A stretch of 55,555 nt of DNA from Enterococcus sp. (GTDB taxonomy: Bacteria > Bacillota > Bacilli > Lactobacillales > Enterococcaceae), in assembly GCF_022711995.1 (NCBI RefSeq), contig NZ_JALAHI010000034.1, positions 1 to 55,555 on the forward strand. The letters run 5' to 3'. The notes under the pieces were generated by a model. That model was not told the origin of the DNA and searched no databases. It saw only the letters and a program-made list of their open reading frames with translations. Positions 17,632 to 28,883 of the stretch are shown piece by piece (positions within the stretch are counted from its first letter, which is position 1; each line of letters starts with the position of its first letter). Made by a program: the position numbers and the translations under genes.

Positions 17632-19323
17632 ATGAATAATAAAGAAATCGTTGCACAAGCCATTTTTGCCGCTGTCAAAGAAGAGCTGACTTTGGAACAA
17701 GTCAGTCAATTATTAGAAAATCCTAAAAGTGCTGAACACGGAGACGTAGCGTTTCCTGCTTTTGCTTTAGCTAAAGTCTATCGCAAAGCACCACAGCAGA
17801 TTGCTGGTGAAATGGCAGAAAAAATCGATCCTGCTTCCTTTGAAAAAATTGAAGTCGTGGGTCCTTACTTGAACTTTTTTATGAATAAAGAAGTAATCAG
17901 TGAGCACGTCTTAGAAACTGTTTTGAAAGAAAAAAATCACTACGGGGATCAATCCATTGGCAATCAACAGGCAGTTCCCATCGATATGTCTTCACCAAAT
18001 ATTGCGAAACCAATCTCAATGGGACATTTACGTTCTACAGTGATCGGAAATTCGATTGGCTTTATTCTTGAAAAAATCGGCTATCAGCCAATCCGGATCA
18101 ATCATTTAGGCGACTGGGGAACTCAGTTTGGGAAATTGATCGTCGCTTATAAAAAGTGGGGTTCGGAAGAAGCAGTTAAGAAAGAACCAATCAACGAATT
18201 GTTGCGCTTATATGTTGATTTCCATGAGCAAGCGGAAAATGATAAAACATTGGAAGACGAAGCTCGGGCATGGTTCAAGAAGTTAGAAGATGGCGATCCA
18301 GAAGCAACCCAATTATGGCAATGGTTCCGTGATGAGTCATTGAAAGAATTTAACAAAATTTACGATATGCTGGAAGTAAGTTTTGATTCATTGAACGGGG
18401 AAGCCTTCTACAATGATAAAATGACGGAAGTCGTTGAACTTCTCGAAGAAAAGCATTTGTTGCAAGAAGACCAAGGCGCAGAAATCGTTGATTTGTCTGC
18501 CTATGAACTTAATCCAGCCCTGATCCGCAAATCTGACGGCGCCACCTTGTATATCACTCGGGATATGGCCGCAGCGTTGTACCGCAAACGGACCTATGAC
18601 TTTGCTAAGTCTCTTTATGTTGTCGGCAATGAACAAAGTTATCACTTTAAACAATTGAAAGCTGTTCTGAAAGAAATGGGCTTCGACTGGTCTGATGAGA
18701 TGCACCATATTCCATTCGGGTTGATCACCAAAGATGGGAAAAAACTTTCTACCCGAAAAGGAAAAATTGTTTTACTAGAAGAAGTATTGAATGAAGCCAT
18801 CGAATCTGCGAAAGAACAAATCACAGAAAAAAATCCAGGCTTAGTCAACAAAGATGAAGTTGCCAAACAAGTGGGTGTCGGTGCGGTCGTCTTTCACGAT
18901 TTAAAAAATGACCGTTTGAACAACTTCGATTTCACTTTAGAAGAAGTGGTTCGTTTCGAAGGAGAAACCGGACCTTACGTTCAATATTCTCATGCGCGGG
19001 CGATGAGTATTTTAGAAAAAGCGCAATTTGATCCTGCCGCTGTACAAGATTTGGCATTAAACGATCCAGAGAGCTGGGAAGTGATCAAGTTGATCCAACG
19101 CTACCCAGAAACGATCCTACAGGCTGCAGATAAATATGAGCCATCAGTGATTGCCAAACACGCGATCAAATTGGCCCAAGCTTTCAACAAATATTACGCA
19201 AATGTCAAGATTCTAGCAGAAGATGCGCAAAAAGAAGCACGATTGGCATTGGTTTACGCCGTAACCGTCTTGTTGAAAGAAGACTTACGTCTGTTAGGTT
19301 TGCATGCACCTGATAAAATGTAA
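17632..19323 (+). CDS. argS: arginyl-tRNA synthetase
   Basis: A 563-residue class I synthetase charging tRNA-Arg. The HIGH-like motif is in [16 protein letters not shown] near residue 120, the KMSKS-like motif is KKLSTRKG near 369, and the C-terminal anticodon-binding domain ends [12 protein letters not shown]. An N-terminal Add1 domain is present. ATG at 17632 follows GGAGGGAAAA; the open frame upstream runs into the T-box terminator. Expression should depend on tRNA-Arg charging through the T-box. Confidence 0.96.
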   Translation: MNNKEIVAQAIFAAVKEELTLEQVSQLLENPKSAEHGDVAFPAFALAKVYRKAPQQIAGEMAEKIDPASFEKIEVVGPYLNFFMNKEVISEHVLETVLKEKNHYGDQSIGNQQAVPIDMSSPNIAKPISMGHLRSTVIGNSIGFILEKIGYQPIRINHLGDWGTQFGKLIVAYKKWGSEEAVKKEPINELLRLYVDFHEQAENDKTLEDEARAWFKKLEDGDPEATQLWQWFRDESLKEFNKIYDMLEVSFDSLNGEAFYNDKMTEVVELLEEKHLLQEDQGAEIVDLSAYELNPALIRKSDGATLYITRDMAAALYRKRTYDFAKSLYVVGNEQSYHFKQLKAVLKEMGFDWSDEMHHIPFGLITKDGKKLSTRKGKIVLLEEVLNEAIESAKEQITEKNPGLVNKDEVAKQVGVGAVVFHDLKNDRLNNFDFTLEEVVRFEGETGPYVQYSHARAMSILEKAQFDPAAVQDLALNDPESWEVIKLIQRYPETILQAADKYEPSVIAKHAIKLAQAFNKYYANVKILAEDAQKEARLALVYAVTVLLKEDLRLLGLHAPDKM

Positions 19324-19326
19324 TTG

Positions 19327-19375
19327 AAAAAAAGATACCAGCGATAGCCCCAAGGCTTGTTGCTGGTATCTTTTT
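19327..19375. terminator. bidirectional terminator between argS and argR
   Basis: AAAAAGATACCAGC pairs with GCTGGTATCTTTTT, with A- and T-runs on the flanks, serving both convergent genes. Confidence 0.88.
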
Positions 19376-19381
19376 CGATTT

Positions 19382-19852
19382 TTAGAGAATGGCGTGGGAT
19401 TTGATGTACTCTGTCAGCTTGATGGCATCTTCATTTGTCCGAGAAATGACTGCCACGGTATCGAAGCCAGCGAGAGAGCAAACTTTTTCAGGCATGGAAA
19501 CTTCATCTAATGCTGCTGCCAATAAAGGGGCGTTGTCAGGGATCGTATTGATCAACGTCATAAATTGGACACGATCCACTTTGGTGACGACATCTTCAAG
19601 CATATGGATCAACCGCTGTTCTTCGGCTTTTGTATTTTCTGGAGAATTGCTTCCTTGAAAGAGAATAAATTTTGTTTGGCCTGTTTCATCAGGCTGTTTA
19701 ACGATTTTAAGATCCCGGATATCACGTGAGATTGTTGCTTGGGTTGCGGTTACCCCTTGGGCTTCGAGCAACTGCAGCAGCTCTTCTTGGGTACCCACGC
19801 TTTGTTCTGCAATAATCTGTTTGATCAATAAATGCCGGTCGGATTTACGCAT
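19382..19852 (-). CDS. argR: ArgR/AhrC family arginine regulator
   Basis: A 156-residue DNA-binding regulator that normally forms arginine-bound hexamers. The N-terminal winged helix contains ATQATISRDIRDLKIVK. The C-terminal core has TIPDNAPLLAAALDEV and SLAGFDTVAVISR. In well-studied ArgR proteins the arginine-binding motif reads GDDT; here it is GFDT at residues 129-132, so one of the two aspartates is Phe. Effector response may differ from the canonical form. AAGGAG precedes the ATG. Enterococci often carry several ArgR paralogues; which one this is cannot be told. Confidence 0.92.
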   Translation of the reverse strand: MRKSDRHLLIKQIIAEQSVGTQEELLQLLEAQGVTATQATISRDIRDLKIVKQPDETGQTKFILFQGSNSPENTKAEEQRLIHMLEDVVTKVDRVQFMTLINTIPDNAPLLAAALDEVSMPEKVCSLAGFDTVAVISRTNEDAIKLTEYIKSHAIL

Positions 19853-19988
19853 AAATAGACTCCTTTAATTGTATTATTCAGCATTATCATAGCAGATAAC
19901 AGGCTAAAAACCTAGAATTTAGTGAAATAGAAGAATTGTTATTTATATGAAATATGCGCTAAGGAACACAGCAATTGAAGAAAAGCAG

Positions 19989-20017
19989 TTGCAATTCTAA
20001 AGTAGCTACTGTATACT
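19989..20017 (+). promoter_or_regulatory. promoter of rpsB
   Basis: TTGCAA and TATACT are separated by 17 bases. A leader of about 130 nt follows before rpsB. Confidence 0.75.
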
Positions 20018-20150
20018 ATTTAAGGCGTGAGCATTATGACTTTCGCTAATCCCACATCTTGTTCCATCTGCGAAGCGGTGCTGATAATCAGTTCTTCGAA
20101 GAGCTAAAGAGCAAGAGAGGAAATCAAAACCAAATTGGAGGAAACAAATC

Positions 20151-20939
20151 ATGGCAGTAATCTCAATGAAACAATTGCTAGAAGCCGGCGTACACTTTGG
20201 ACACCAAACACGTCGCTGGAACCCAAAAATGAAGAAATATATCTTCACAGAAAGAAACGGTATCTACATCATCGACTTGCAAAAAACTGTTAAGTTAGTA
20301 GATGCAGCATACGAATACATGAGAAACGTTGCAGAAGAAGGCGGAGTTGCTTTGTTCGTAGGAACAAAAAAACAAGCCCAAGAAGCAATCAAAGAAGAAG
20401 CAATCCGTTCAGGTCAATACTACGTAAACCATCGTTGGTTGGGTGGAACTTTGACAAACTGGGAAACCATCCAAAAACGTGTTGCTCGTTTGAAACAAAT
20501 CAGCAAAATGGAAGAAGATGGCACATTTGATGTCCTTCCTAAAAAAGAAGTCGTTGGTTTGAACAAAGAACGTGAACGTCTTGAAAAATTCTTAGGCGGT
20601 ATCGCTGATATGCCTAGAATTCCAGATGTAATGTACGTTGTTGACCCACGCAAAGAACGCATTGCGATCCAAGAAGCACGTAAATTAAATATCCCAATCG
20701 TAGCGATGGTTGATACAAACTGTGATCCAGATGAGATCGATGTAGTTATCCCATCAAATGACGATGCGATTCGTGCCGTTAAATTGATCACTGCTAAAAT
20801 GGCAGATGCATTCATCGAAGGCAACCAAGGCGAAGACCAAGTGGTTGAAGAAGATTTTTCTGCTGAATCAACAGAAAATGCTACTTCAATCGAAGAAATC
20901 GTTGATGTTGTCGAAGGCGACAATGTATCAGCTGAATAA
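20151..20939 (+). CDS. rpsB: 30S ribosomal protein S2
   Basis: A 262-residue small-subunit protein. The family start [20 protein letters not shown] is present, with [10 protein letters not shown] and the [14 protein letters not shown] segment, and an acidic C-terminal tail. Codon use is strongly biased, as expected for a highly expressed gene. An AATTGGAGGAAA site precedes it. The roughly 130-nt untranslated leader could carry an autoregulatory S2-binding structure, as rpsB leaders do in other bacteria; no specific motif was confirmed. tsf follows after a hairpin. Confidence 0.97.
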   Translation: MAVISMKQLLEAGVHFGHQTRRWNPKMKKYIFTERNGIYIIDLQKTVKLVDAAYEYMRNVAEEGGVALFVGTKKQAQEAIKEEAIRSGQYYVNHRWLGGTLTNWETIQKRVARLKQISKMEEDGTFDVLPKKEVVGLNKERERLEKFLGGIADMPRIPDVMYVVDPRKERIAIQEARKLNIPIVAMVDTNCDPDEIDVVIPSNDDAIRAVKLITAKMADAFIEGNQGEDQVVEEDFSAESTENATSIEEIVDVVEGDNVSAE

Positions 20940-20949
20940 GAAATGATGG

Positions 20950-21003
20950 AGCTGTTTCAAAGGCTAGGCGCCAAGCCTCACTCTCCTTTGAAACAGCTTT
21001 TTT
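20950..21003 (+). terminator. terminator or attenuator between rpsB and tsf
   Basis: AGCTGTTTCAAAGG pairs with CCTTTGAAACAGCT, followed by six T. It can lower tsf expression relative to rpsB. Confidence 0.85.
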
Positions 21004-21052
21004 AAAAGGCAAGTTTAGGCTTGTTAAATGACATTTAGGAGGAAAACAAAAA

Positions 21053-21934
21053 ATGGCAGAAGTAACAGCTAAATTAGTAAAAGAATTGCGCGACATGACT
21101 GGTGTAGGTATGATGGATGCAAAACGTGCCTTAGTCGAAGTCGAAGGAAATATCGAAAAAGCCGTTGATTTATTGCGTGAAAAAGGAATGGCTAAAGCTG
21201 CAAAGAAAAATGACCGTATTGCTGCAGAAGGTTTGGCATCTGTTGCTATCAACGGCAATGCCGCTGCAATCGTTGAAGTAAACTCTGAAACAGACTTCGT
21301 TTCTAAAAACGAAATGTTCCAAGATTTAGTTAAAGAAATCGCAGAAGTAATCGCTGCAAACAAACCTGCTGATATGGAAGCTGCTTTGCAGTTAGAAACA
21401 TCAAAAGGTAAAATGGAAGCAGCTTTGATCGAAGCAACGCAAGTAATCGGTGAAAAAATCAGCTTCCGTCGTTTTGAAGTTGTTGAAAAAGATGACAACT
21501 CTGCTTTCGGTGGCTACTTGCACATGGGCGGACGTATCGCTGTCTTGACTGTTCTTGAAGGAACAACGGACGAATCAGTAGCGAAAGATGTAGCGATGCA
21601 CGTTGCTGCCATCAATCCTCGCTATGTGAATGAATCTCAAATCTCACAAGAAGAATTGGATCACGAAAAACAAGTCTTGACTGAACAAGCATTAAACGAA
21701 GGCAAACCAGCAAACATCGTTGAAAAAATGGTTGAAGGCCGTTTGAAAAAATTCAAAGCAGAAATCGCTTTGGTTGACCAACCATTCGTTAAAGATCCTG
21801 ACATGACTGTTGAAAAATTTGTTGCTTCAAAAGGCGCAACAGTGAAATCATTTGTTCGTTTTGAAGTCGGCGAAGGTATCGAAAAACGTGAAGATAACTT
21901 TGTAGAAGAAGTTATGAGCCAAGTCAAAAAATAA
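21053..21934 (+). CDS. tsf: elongation factor Ts
   Basis: A 293-residue guanine nucleotide exchange factor for EF-Tu. The N-terminal [20 protein letters not shown] and the EF-Ts signature ETDFVSKN are intact. Length is typical of the Firmicutes form. A TTTAGGAGGAAA site precedes the ATG. It lies in the usual rpsB-tsf-pyrH-frr order. The rpsB-tsf hairpin suggests partial read-through from the rpsB promoter. Confidence 0.97.
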   Translation: MAEVTAKLVKELRDMTGVGMMDAKRALVEVEGNIEKAVDLLREKGMAKAAKKNDRIAAEGLASVAINGNAAAIVEVNSETDFVSKNEMFQDLVKEIAEVIAANKPADMEAALQLETSKGKMEAALIEATQVIGEKISFRRFEVVEKDDNSAFGGYLHMGGRIAVLTVLEGTTDESVAKDVAMHVAAINPRYVNESQISQEELDHEKQVLTEQALNEGKPANIVEKMVEGRLKKFKAEIALVDQPFVKDPDMTVEKFVASKGATVKSFVRFEVGEGIEKREDNFVEEVMSQVKK

Positions 21935-21937
21935 TTC

Positions 21938-21984
21938 TGTTCCTCGAACAGATGGGAACGCATGGAAGTGCGCTCCCTTTTTTT
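21938..21984 (+). terminator. terminator after tsf
   Basis: Two adjacent hairpins, CTGTTC/GAACAG and GGGAACGCA/TGCGCTCCC, the second followed by a run of T. Confidence 0.8.
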
Positions 21985-22040
21985 AAGCAAAAACCGATTT
22001 TCAAAAAAATTGCACAAATTCAAACAGAATGGCGCCAATA

Positions 22041-22049
22041 TGCTACAAT
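22041..22049 (+). promoter_or_regulatory. extended -10 promoter of pyrH
   Basis: TGCTACAAT is an extended -10 element 30 bases before the pyrH start; no strong -35 is seen at 17 bases. Confidence 0.5.
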
Positions 22050-22051
22050 AG

Positions 22052-22801
<750 letters not shown>

Positions 22802-22802
22802 A

Positions 22803-23360
22803 ATGGCTGACAAAATTTTAACAGAAGCAAAAGATAAAATGAAAAAAGCAGCAGAAAACTTGCAACGTGAGCTAGGACAAATTCGTGCTGGCCGTGCGAA
22901 CGCAAGTATTTTAGACCGTGTGATGGTAACCTATTATGGTGTTCCAACACCGCTGAACCAAATGGCATCGATCACGATTCCTGAAGCCCGGATTTTGATG
23001 ATTACGCCTTTCGACAAAACCATGATTCAAGAAGTGGAAAAAGCAATCATGCAAAGCGATATTGGTATCACACCTGCCAATGACGGATCAGTGATCCGCT
23101 TAGTTATCCCGCAATTGACGGAAGAACGCCGGAAAGAATTAGCAAAAGACGTGAAAAAAGAAGCGGAAAACGCCAAAATCGCTGTTCGTAATATTCGTCG
23201 TGATGCAATGGATGCTTACAAAAAACAAGAAAAATCTGGCGATATCACGGTAGATGATCTGCGAGAATCAGAAAAAGAAGTCCAAACACTGACAGATAAC
23301 AGTATCAAAGAAATCGATCAGATCGCAGCTGAAAAAGAACAAGAATTATTAGAAGTATAA
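22803..23360 (+). CDS. frr: ribosome recycling factor
   Basis: A 185-residue factor that, with EF-G, splits post-termination ribosomes. It has the [19 protein letters not shown] segment, [14 protein letters not shown], and the C-terminal helical EQELLEV end. Length is exactly typical. It ends just before a tandemly duplicated structured repeat. Confidence 0.97.
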   Translation: MADKILTEAKDKMKKAAENLQRELGQIRAGRANASILDRVMVTYYGVPTPLNQMASITIPEARILMITPFDKTMIQEVEKAIMQSDIGITPANDGSVIRLVIPQLTEERRKELAKDVKKEAENAKIAVRNIRRDAMDAYKKQEKSGDITVDDLRESEKEVQTLTDNSIKEIDQIAAEKEQELLEV

Positions 23361-23365
23361 GAAGC

Positions 23366-23642
23366 GGGACTGTGACATAAGTCAACATCCAACAAGTGAA
23401 ACCGAATCATATGCTATTGCTAGAGATTCCTCGGATTTTTGCGACGAGGAGTCCCTGCACCGTAGGAGCAATACTAGGGACTGTGACATAAGTCAACATC
23501 CAACAAGTGAAACCGAATCATATGCTATTGCTACAGATTCCTCTGACTTTTTGCGACGAGGAGCCACTGCACCGTAGGAGCAATACTAGTTAATGTTCGG
23601 ATATGGTTACTTGTAGGAGACTTATGGTACAGTCTCTTTTTC
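23366..23642 (+). repeat. structured intergenic repeat with a 111-bp tandem duplication
   Basis: Unit 1 (23366-23476) and unit 2 (23477-23588) are nearly identical, both starting GGGACTGTGACATAAGTC and ending GGAGCAATACTA. The head GACTGTGACATAAGTC also pairs (14 of 16) with GACTTATGGTACAGTC at 23620-23635, which is followed by a T-run. Each unit has inner hairpins (CCTCG/CGAGG; GCTATTGCT with AGCAATACT). A related element is at 40911-41079. Size and layout recall the EFAR repeats reported from Enterococcus faecalis; I cannot align them here. Confidence 0.85.
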
Positions 23643-23703
23643 TTAACAAAAAGAAAAAATGTTTTTGATTTTCTTTAATATAGATTTCTTTTTTTACTTT
23701 TCA

Positions 23704-23732
23704 TAGGCAAGAAATATGATTATTGTTATAAT
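23704..23732 (+). promoter_or_regulatory. promoter of uppS
   Basis: An extended -10 element TGTTATAAT ends at 23732, with a weak -35 (TAGGCA) 17 bases upstream. Confidence 0.55.
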
Positions 23733-23773
23733 GAGAAGGATGAATTTTACGAAACGGAAGAGGAGCGAATCAT

Positions 23774-24571
23774 ATGTTGCGTTTTTTTCCACAAAAAGAC
23801 AAATATGTTAAGGAAGAAACTGAGTTCGAATTTGATCCGGCATTATCTGTGCCTCAGCATATTGCGATCATTATGGATGGAAACGGTCGCTGGGCTCAAA
23901 ATCGGCGTTTGCCGCGAGTAGCAGGGCACAAACAAGGGATGGAAACCGTTAAGACGATTACGACCCATGCTTCAAGGTTAGGTGTAAAAGTCTTGACATT
24001 GTACGCCTTCTCAACGGAGAACTGGAAACGGCCGAATGAAGAAGTGGATTATTTGATGCAATTGCCTGTTGATTTTTTTGACACATTTGTACCCGAGTTG
24101 ATCAAAGAAAATGTCAAAGTCCATGTGATGGGCTTTACCGAATATCTGCCTACCCATACCCAAGATGCGGTCAAGCGGGCCATTGAACAGACCAAGGAAA
24201 ATACAGGAATGGTGCTGAACTTCGCATTGAATTATGGCAGTCGCGCAGAAATGTTGCAAGCAATCCAAACGCTTTATGCAGAACTCGACCACACACAGGA
24301 ATCTGTGGAAGTCACAGAGGAAATGTTGGAAAAACATCTAATGACTGGCTTTTTGCCAGTGGCACTTCGGGATCCTGAATTGGTGATCCGAACGAGTGGG
24401 GAAGAACGGATCAGTAATTTTCTTCTTTGGCAAATTGCTTATAGCGAGCTCTTTTTCACTAAAGCATTGTGGCCTGACTTTGATGCCCAGCTGTTAGAGG
24501 CTGCCATCGGCAGTTTTCAGCAGCGGAATCGGCGTTTTGGTGGGGTGAACAAGGAGGAGGATAAACAGTGA
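23774..24571 (+). CDS. uppS: isoprenyl transferase (undecaprenyl diphosphate synthase)
   Basis: A 265-residue cis-prenyltransferase that builds the C55 carrier lipid for peptidoglycan and other wall polymers. MDGNGRW with catalytic Asp35 is at residues 34-40, followed by GHKQGMETVK, TLYAFSTENWKRP, and the C-terminal RTSGEERISNFLLWQIAYSE. An AGGAG site precedes the ATG. It overlaps cdsA by four bases and begins the uppS-cdsA-rseP-proS block common in Firmicutes. Confidence 0.96.
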   Translation: MLRFFPQKDKYVKEETEFEFDPALSVPQHIAIIMDGNGRWAQNRRLPRVAGHKQGMETVKTITTHASRLGVKVLTLYAFSTENWKRPNEEVDYLMQLPVDFFDTFVPELIKENVKVHVMGFTEYLPTHTQDAVKRAIEQTKENTGMVLNFALNYGSRAEMLQAIQTLYAELDHTQESVEVTEEMLEKHLMTGFLPVALRDPELVIRTSGEERISNFLLWQIAYSELFFTKALWPDFDAQLLEAAIGSFQQRNRRFGGVNKEEDKQ

Positions 24572-25374
24572 AACAACGTGTGATCACCGCAGTGGTGGCA
24601 TTAGCATTCTTTTTACCTGTGATTTATATCGGAGGAATAGCCATCGAATTGACGGCAGCCTTACTTGCGGGAATTGGTGTATTTGAACTCTTCCGTATGA
24701 AAGGATTAGCAGTTCTCAGTTTTGAAGGGGTCTTGTCGATTATTGGGGCTGTGATCCTGGTTTTACCAAAGGATCCTTGGTTTGCCTTTTTACCGGCGAA
24801 TACAGATAAAAGCGCATTGTTTTATTTGATCGTTCTATTGTTATTAGGAATCGCCGTGGTTTCTAAAAACATGTATACTATCGATGAAGCAGGTTTTCCT
24901 GTCTTGGTCAGTCTGTATGTAGGGGTGGGCTTTGAACGCTTCTTGACGGCCCGCTTGGCGCCAGATGGATTGATTGTCTTGATCTTTGGTCTGTTTGTTG
25001 TCTGGGCGACAGATATTGGCGCCTATATGGTTGGTCGCCGGTTTGGAGCTCACAAATTATGGCCGGAAATCTCGCCCAACAAAACCATTGAAGGGGCATT
25101 AGGCGGGATTGCATCAGCCGTTGTAGTCGCGGCTCTTTATTTGCTCACCTTCCCAGGAAAAGACTACTTTGGTCATGGAAGTTTGGTCATGATTTTGTTG
25201 ACAATCATTTTTTCTATTGCTGGCCAATTTGGCGACCTCGTTGAATCTGCCATCAAGCGACATTACGGTGTAAAAGATTCGGGAAATATTTTACCTGGTC
25301 ACGGTGGGATCCTTGATCGATTTGACAGCATGTTGTTTGTTTTTCCAATCATGTACTTATTAGGTGTTTTTTAG
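24568..25374 (+). CDS. cdsA: phosphatidate cytidylyltransferase
   Basis: A 268-residue membrane enzyme making CDP-diacylglycerol from phosphatidate and CTP, the branch point for phospholipids. About seven or eight hydrophobic segments are seen, and the C-terminal signature GDLVESAIKRHYGVKDSG with LPGHGGILDRFDS is intact. The start is GTG inside the uppS stop region, after AAGGAGGAGG. A terminator follows. Confidence 0.95.
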   Translation: MKQRVITAVVALAFFLPVIYIGGIAIELTAALLAGIGVFELFRMKGLAVLSFEGVLSIIGAVILVLPKDPWFAFLPANTDKSALFYLIVLLLLGIAVVSKNMYTIDEAGFPVLVSLYVGVGFERFLTARLAPDGLIVLIFGLFVVWATDIGAYMVGRRFGAHKLWPEISPNKTIEGALGGIASAVVVAALYLLTFPGKDYFGHGSLVMILLTIIFSIAGQFGDLVESAIKRHYGVKDSGNILPGHGGILDRFDSMLFVFPIMYLLGVF

Positions 25375-25447
25375 AAAGTACGTGATCAAGGACACTGTCG
25401 ATTTTTAAGTTTTTTTCGAAACTCGAAATTAAAAATAATTCTGATAT

Positions 25448-25497
25448 ACCTCTAAATGAACGTTGCTGTTACAGGCGGGCTCATTTAGAGGTTTTTT
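25448..25497 (+). terminator. terminator after cdsA
   Basis: ACCTCTAAATGA pairs with TCATTTAGAGGT and is followed by a T-run. The remaining gap up to rseP (25498-25730) holds no gene that I can see. A TGGTATGAT sequence near 25665 could be an extended -10 for rseP. Confidence 0.85.
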
Positions 25498-25730
25498 AAT
25501 GCTTGTATGGTTGAAGGTGTGATTTTATTGATTCCGGTGTAGTTGTGGGGAAAAGCAGGCAACCGCAAGAGGCGAAGGGAAGGAAAAAAATAGCATCCCG
25601 TTAGTGATGGTGTCACTTCTTTAAATTCTTGTTACAATAACGCCGGAAGTTCCTCATTAGGGGCTGGTATGATAAAATAAAGAAAGGTTTCCCCTTTAAC
25701 CAGAGGGAACAGTGAAAGCGAGGAAACAGA

Positions 25731-26999
25731 ATGAAAACGATTCTTGTGTTTATTATCATATTTTCTGTTGTGGTCGTGATCCACGAATTTGGGCACTACT
25801 TCTTTGCCAAACGGGCAGGGATCTTAGTTCGCGAATTTGCCATCGGAATGGGACCAAAACTTTTTGCTCACCAAGGCAAAGATGGCACGACATATACGAT
25901 TCGAATGTTACCGTTAGGCGGCTATGTTCAGATGGCAGGCTGGGGGGAAGATGAAACTGAATTAACACCAGGGATGCCTGTCTCACTGGTACAAGATAAG
26001 GACGGGAAAGTTATCAAGATCAATACGAGCAAAAAAGTCCAGTTGGCCAATGCCATCCCGATGGAAGTTGTAGATTTTGATCTGGAAGAGAAATTGACTA
26101 TCTCAGGGTATATCAATGGAAATGAACAAGAAAAAGTTACGTATGCCGTCGATCATGATGCAACCATCATTCATGAGGATGGTGTCGAAGTCAGAATCGC
26201 GCCGAAAGATGTACAATTTCAATCGGCGAAGCTTTGGCAAAGAATGTTGACCAATTTTGCGGGACCGATGAATAACTTCATCTTAGCTTTTGTTTTGTTC
26301 ACTGGACTAGTGTTCGCACAAGGCGGCGTGCAAGATGTCACTACTACCAGTATCTCTGGTATCCAAACCGGCTCACCAGCAGCTGCGGCAGGCTTGAAAG
26401 ATGGCGATAAGATTCTAGCTGTTAACGGTAAGTCCGTGTCTAACTGGCAGGAATTGAGTAGTGAGATCCAAAACTATCCCAATACGAAAATTCCTCTTGA
26501 AGTGAAACGAGGAAACGAAACTTTGACGCTTGAAGCAACACCGGAAGGAAAAGCGTCTGAAGGATCAAAAGTTGGTTACATGGGAATTAGTCCAGGTTTG
26601 AAATCGAGCTTTGGCGACAAGCTATTGGGTGGCTTGGAGATGACTCTTAGCAATGCATTATTGATCTTTCGTGCCGTGGGTAATTTGATTCTGCAACCAG
26701 ATTTGGATAAATTAGGTGGTCCTGTAGCGATCTTCCAGTTGTCCTCACAAGCAGCTTCGCAAGGGGTGACCACAGTCATCGCAATGATGGCGGCTATCTC
26801 GATCAATTTGGGGATCTTTAATTTGTTGCCTATTCCAGGGTTGGATGGGGGCAAACTGGTCTTGAATATTCTGGAAGGCTTACGAGGTAAACCGATCAGT
26901 CAAGAAAAAGAAGGAATCATCACATTAATTGGGTTTGGCTTTTTGATGTTGCTGATGGTGTTAGTAACTTGGAATGATATTCAGCGCTTTTTCTTTTGA
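25731..26999 (+). CDS. rseP: RIP metalloprotease RseP/Eep
   Basis: A 422-residue intramembrane zinc protease. The zinc motif HEFGH is at residues 18-22 in the first span. One PDZ domain covers about 185-275 (GSPAAAAGLKDGDKILAVNG). The C-terminal PIPGLDGGKL motif supplies the third ligand. In Enterococcus faecalis the corresponding protein, Eep, processes sex-pheromone lipoprotein signal peptides and anti-sigma factors. It sits in the conserved cdsA-rseP-proS order. GAGGAAAC precedes the ATG. Confidence 0.95.
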   Translation: MKTILVFIIIFSVVVVIHEFGHYFFAKRAGILVREFAIGMGPKLFAHQGKDGTTYTIRMLPLGGYVQMAGWGEDETELTPGMPVSLVQDKDGKVIKINTSKKVQLANAIPMEVVDFDLEEKLTISGYINGNEQEKVTYAVDHDATIIHEDGVEVRIAPKDVQFQSAKLWQRMLTNFAGPMNNFILAFVLFTGLVFAQGGVQDVTTTSISGIQTGSPAAAAGLKDGDKILAVNGKSVSNWQELSSEIQNYPNTKIPLEVKRGNETLTLEATPEGKASEGSKVGYMGISPGLKSSFGDKLLGGLEMTLSNALLIFRAVGNLILQPDLDKLGGPVAIFQLSSQAASQGVTTVIAMMAAISINLGIFNLLPIPGLDGGKLVLNILEGLRGKPISQEKEGIITLIGFGFLMLLMVLVTWNDIQRFFF

Positions 27000-27012
27000 C
27001 AAAGAAAAATAA

Positions 27013-28776
<1,764 letters not shown>

Positions 28777-28784
28777 TCCATGTC

Positions 28785-28822
28785 AAAAATCGAGGAAGGG
28801 AGCAGCCCTTTCTCGATTTTTT
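28785..28822 (+). terminator. terminator between proS and polC
   Basis: AAAAATCGAGGAAGGG pairs with CCCTTTCTCGATTTTTT around a short loop. It lies inside an in-frame upstream extension of polC, arguing against an earlier polC start. Confidence 0.88.
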
Positions 28823-28883
28823 AATGAAAGACAAAAGAAAAAGAGGTATACTAATTAATACTGAGAAAAAGGAGGATGGTCAA

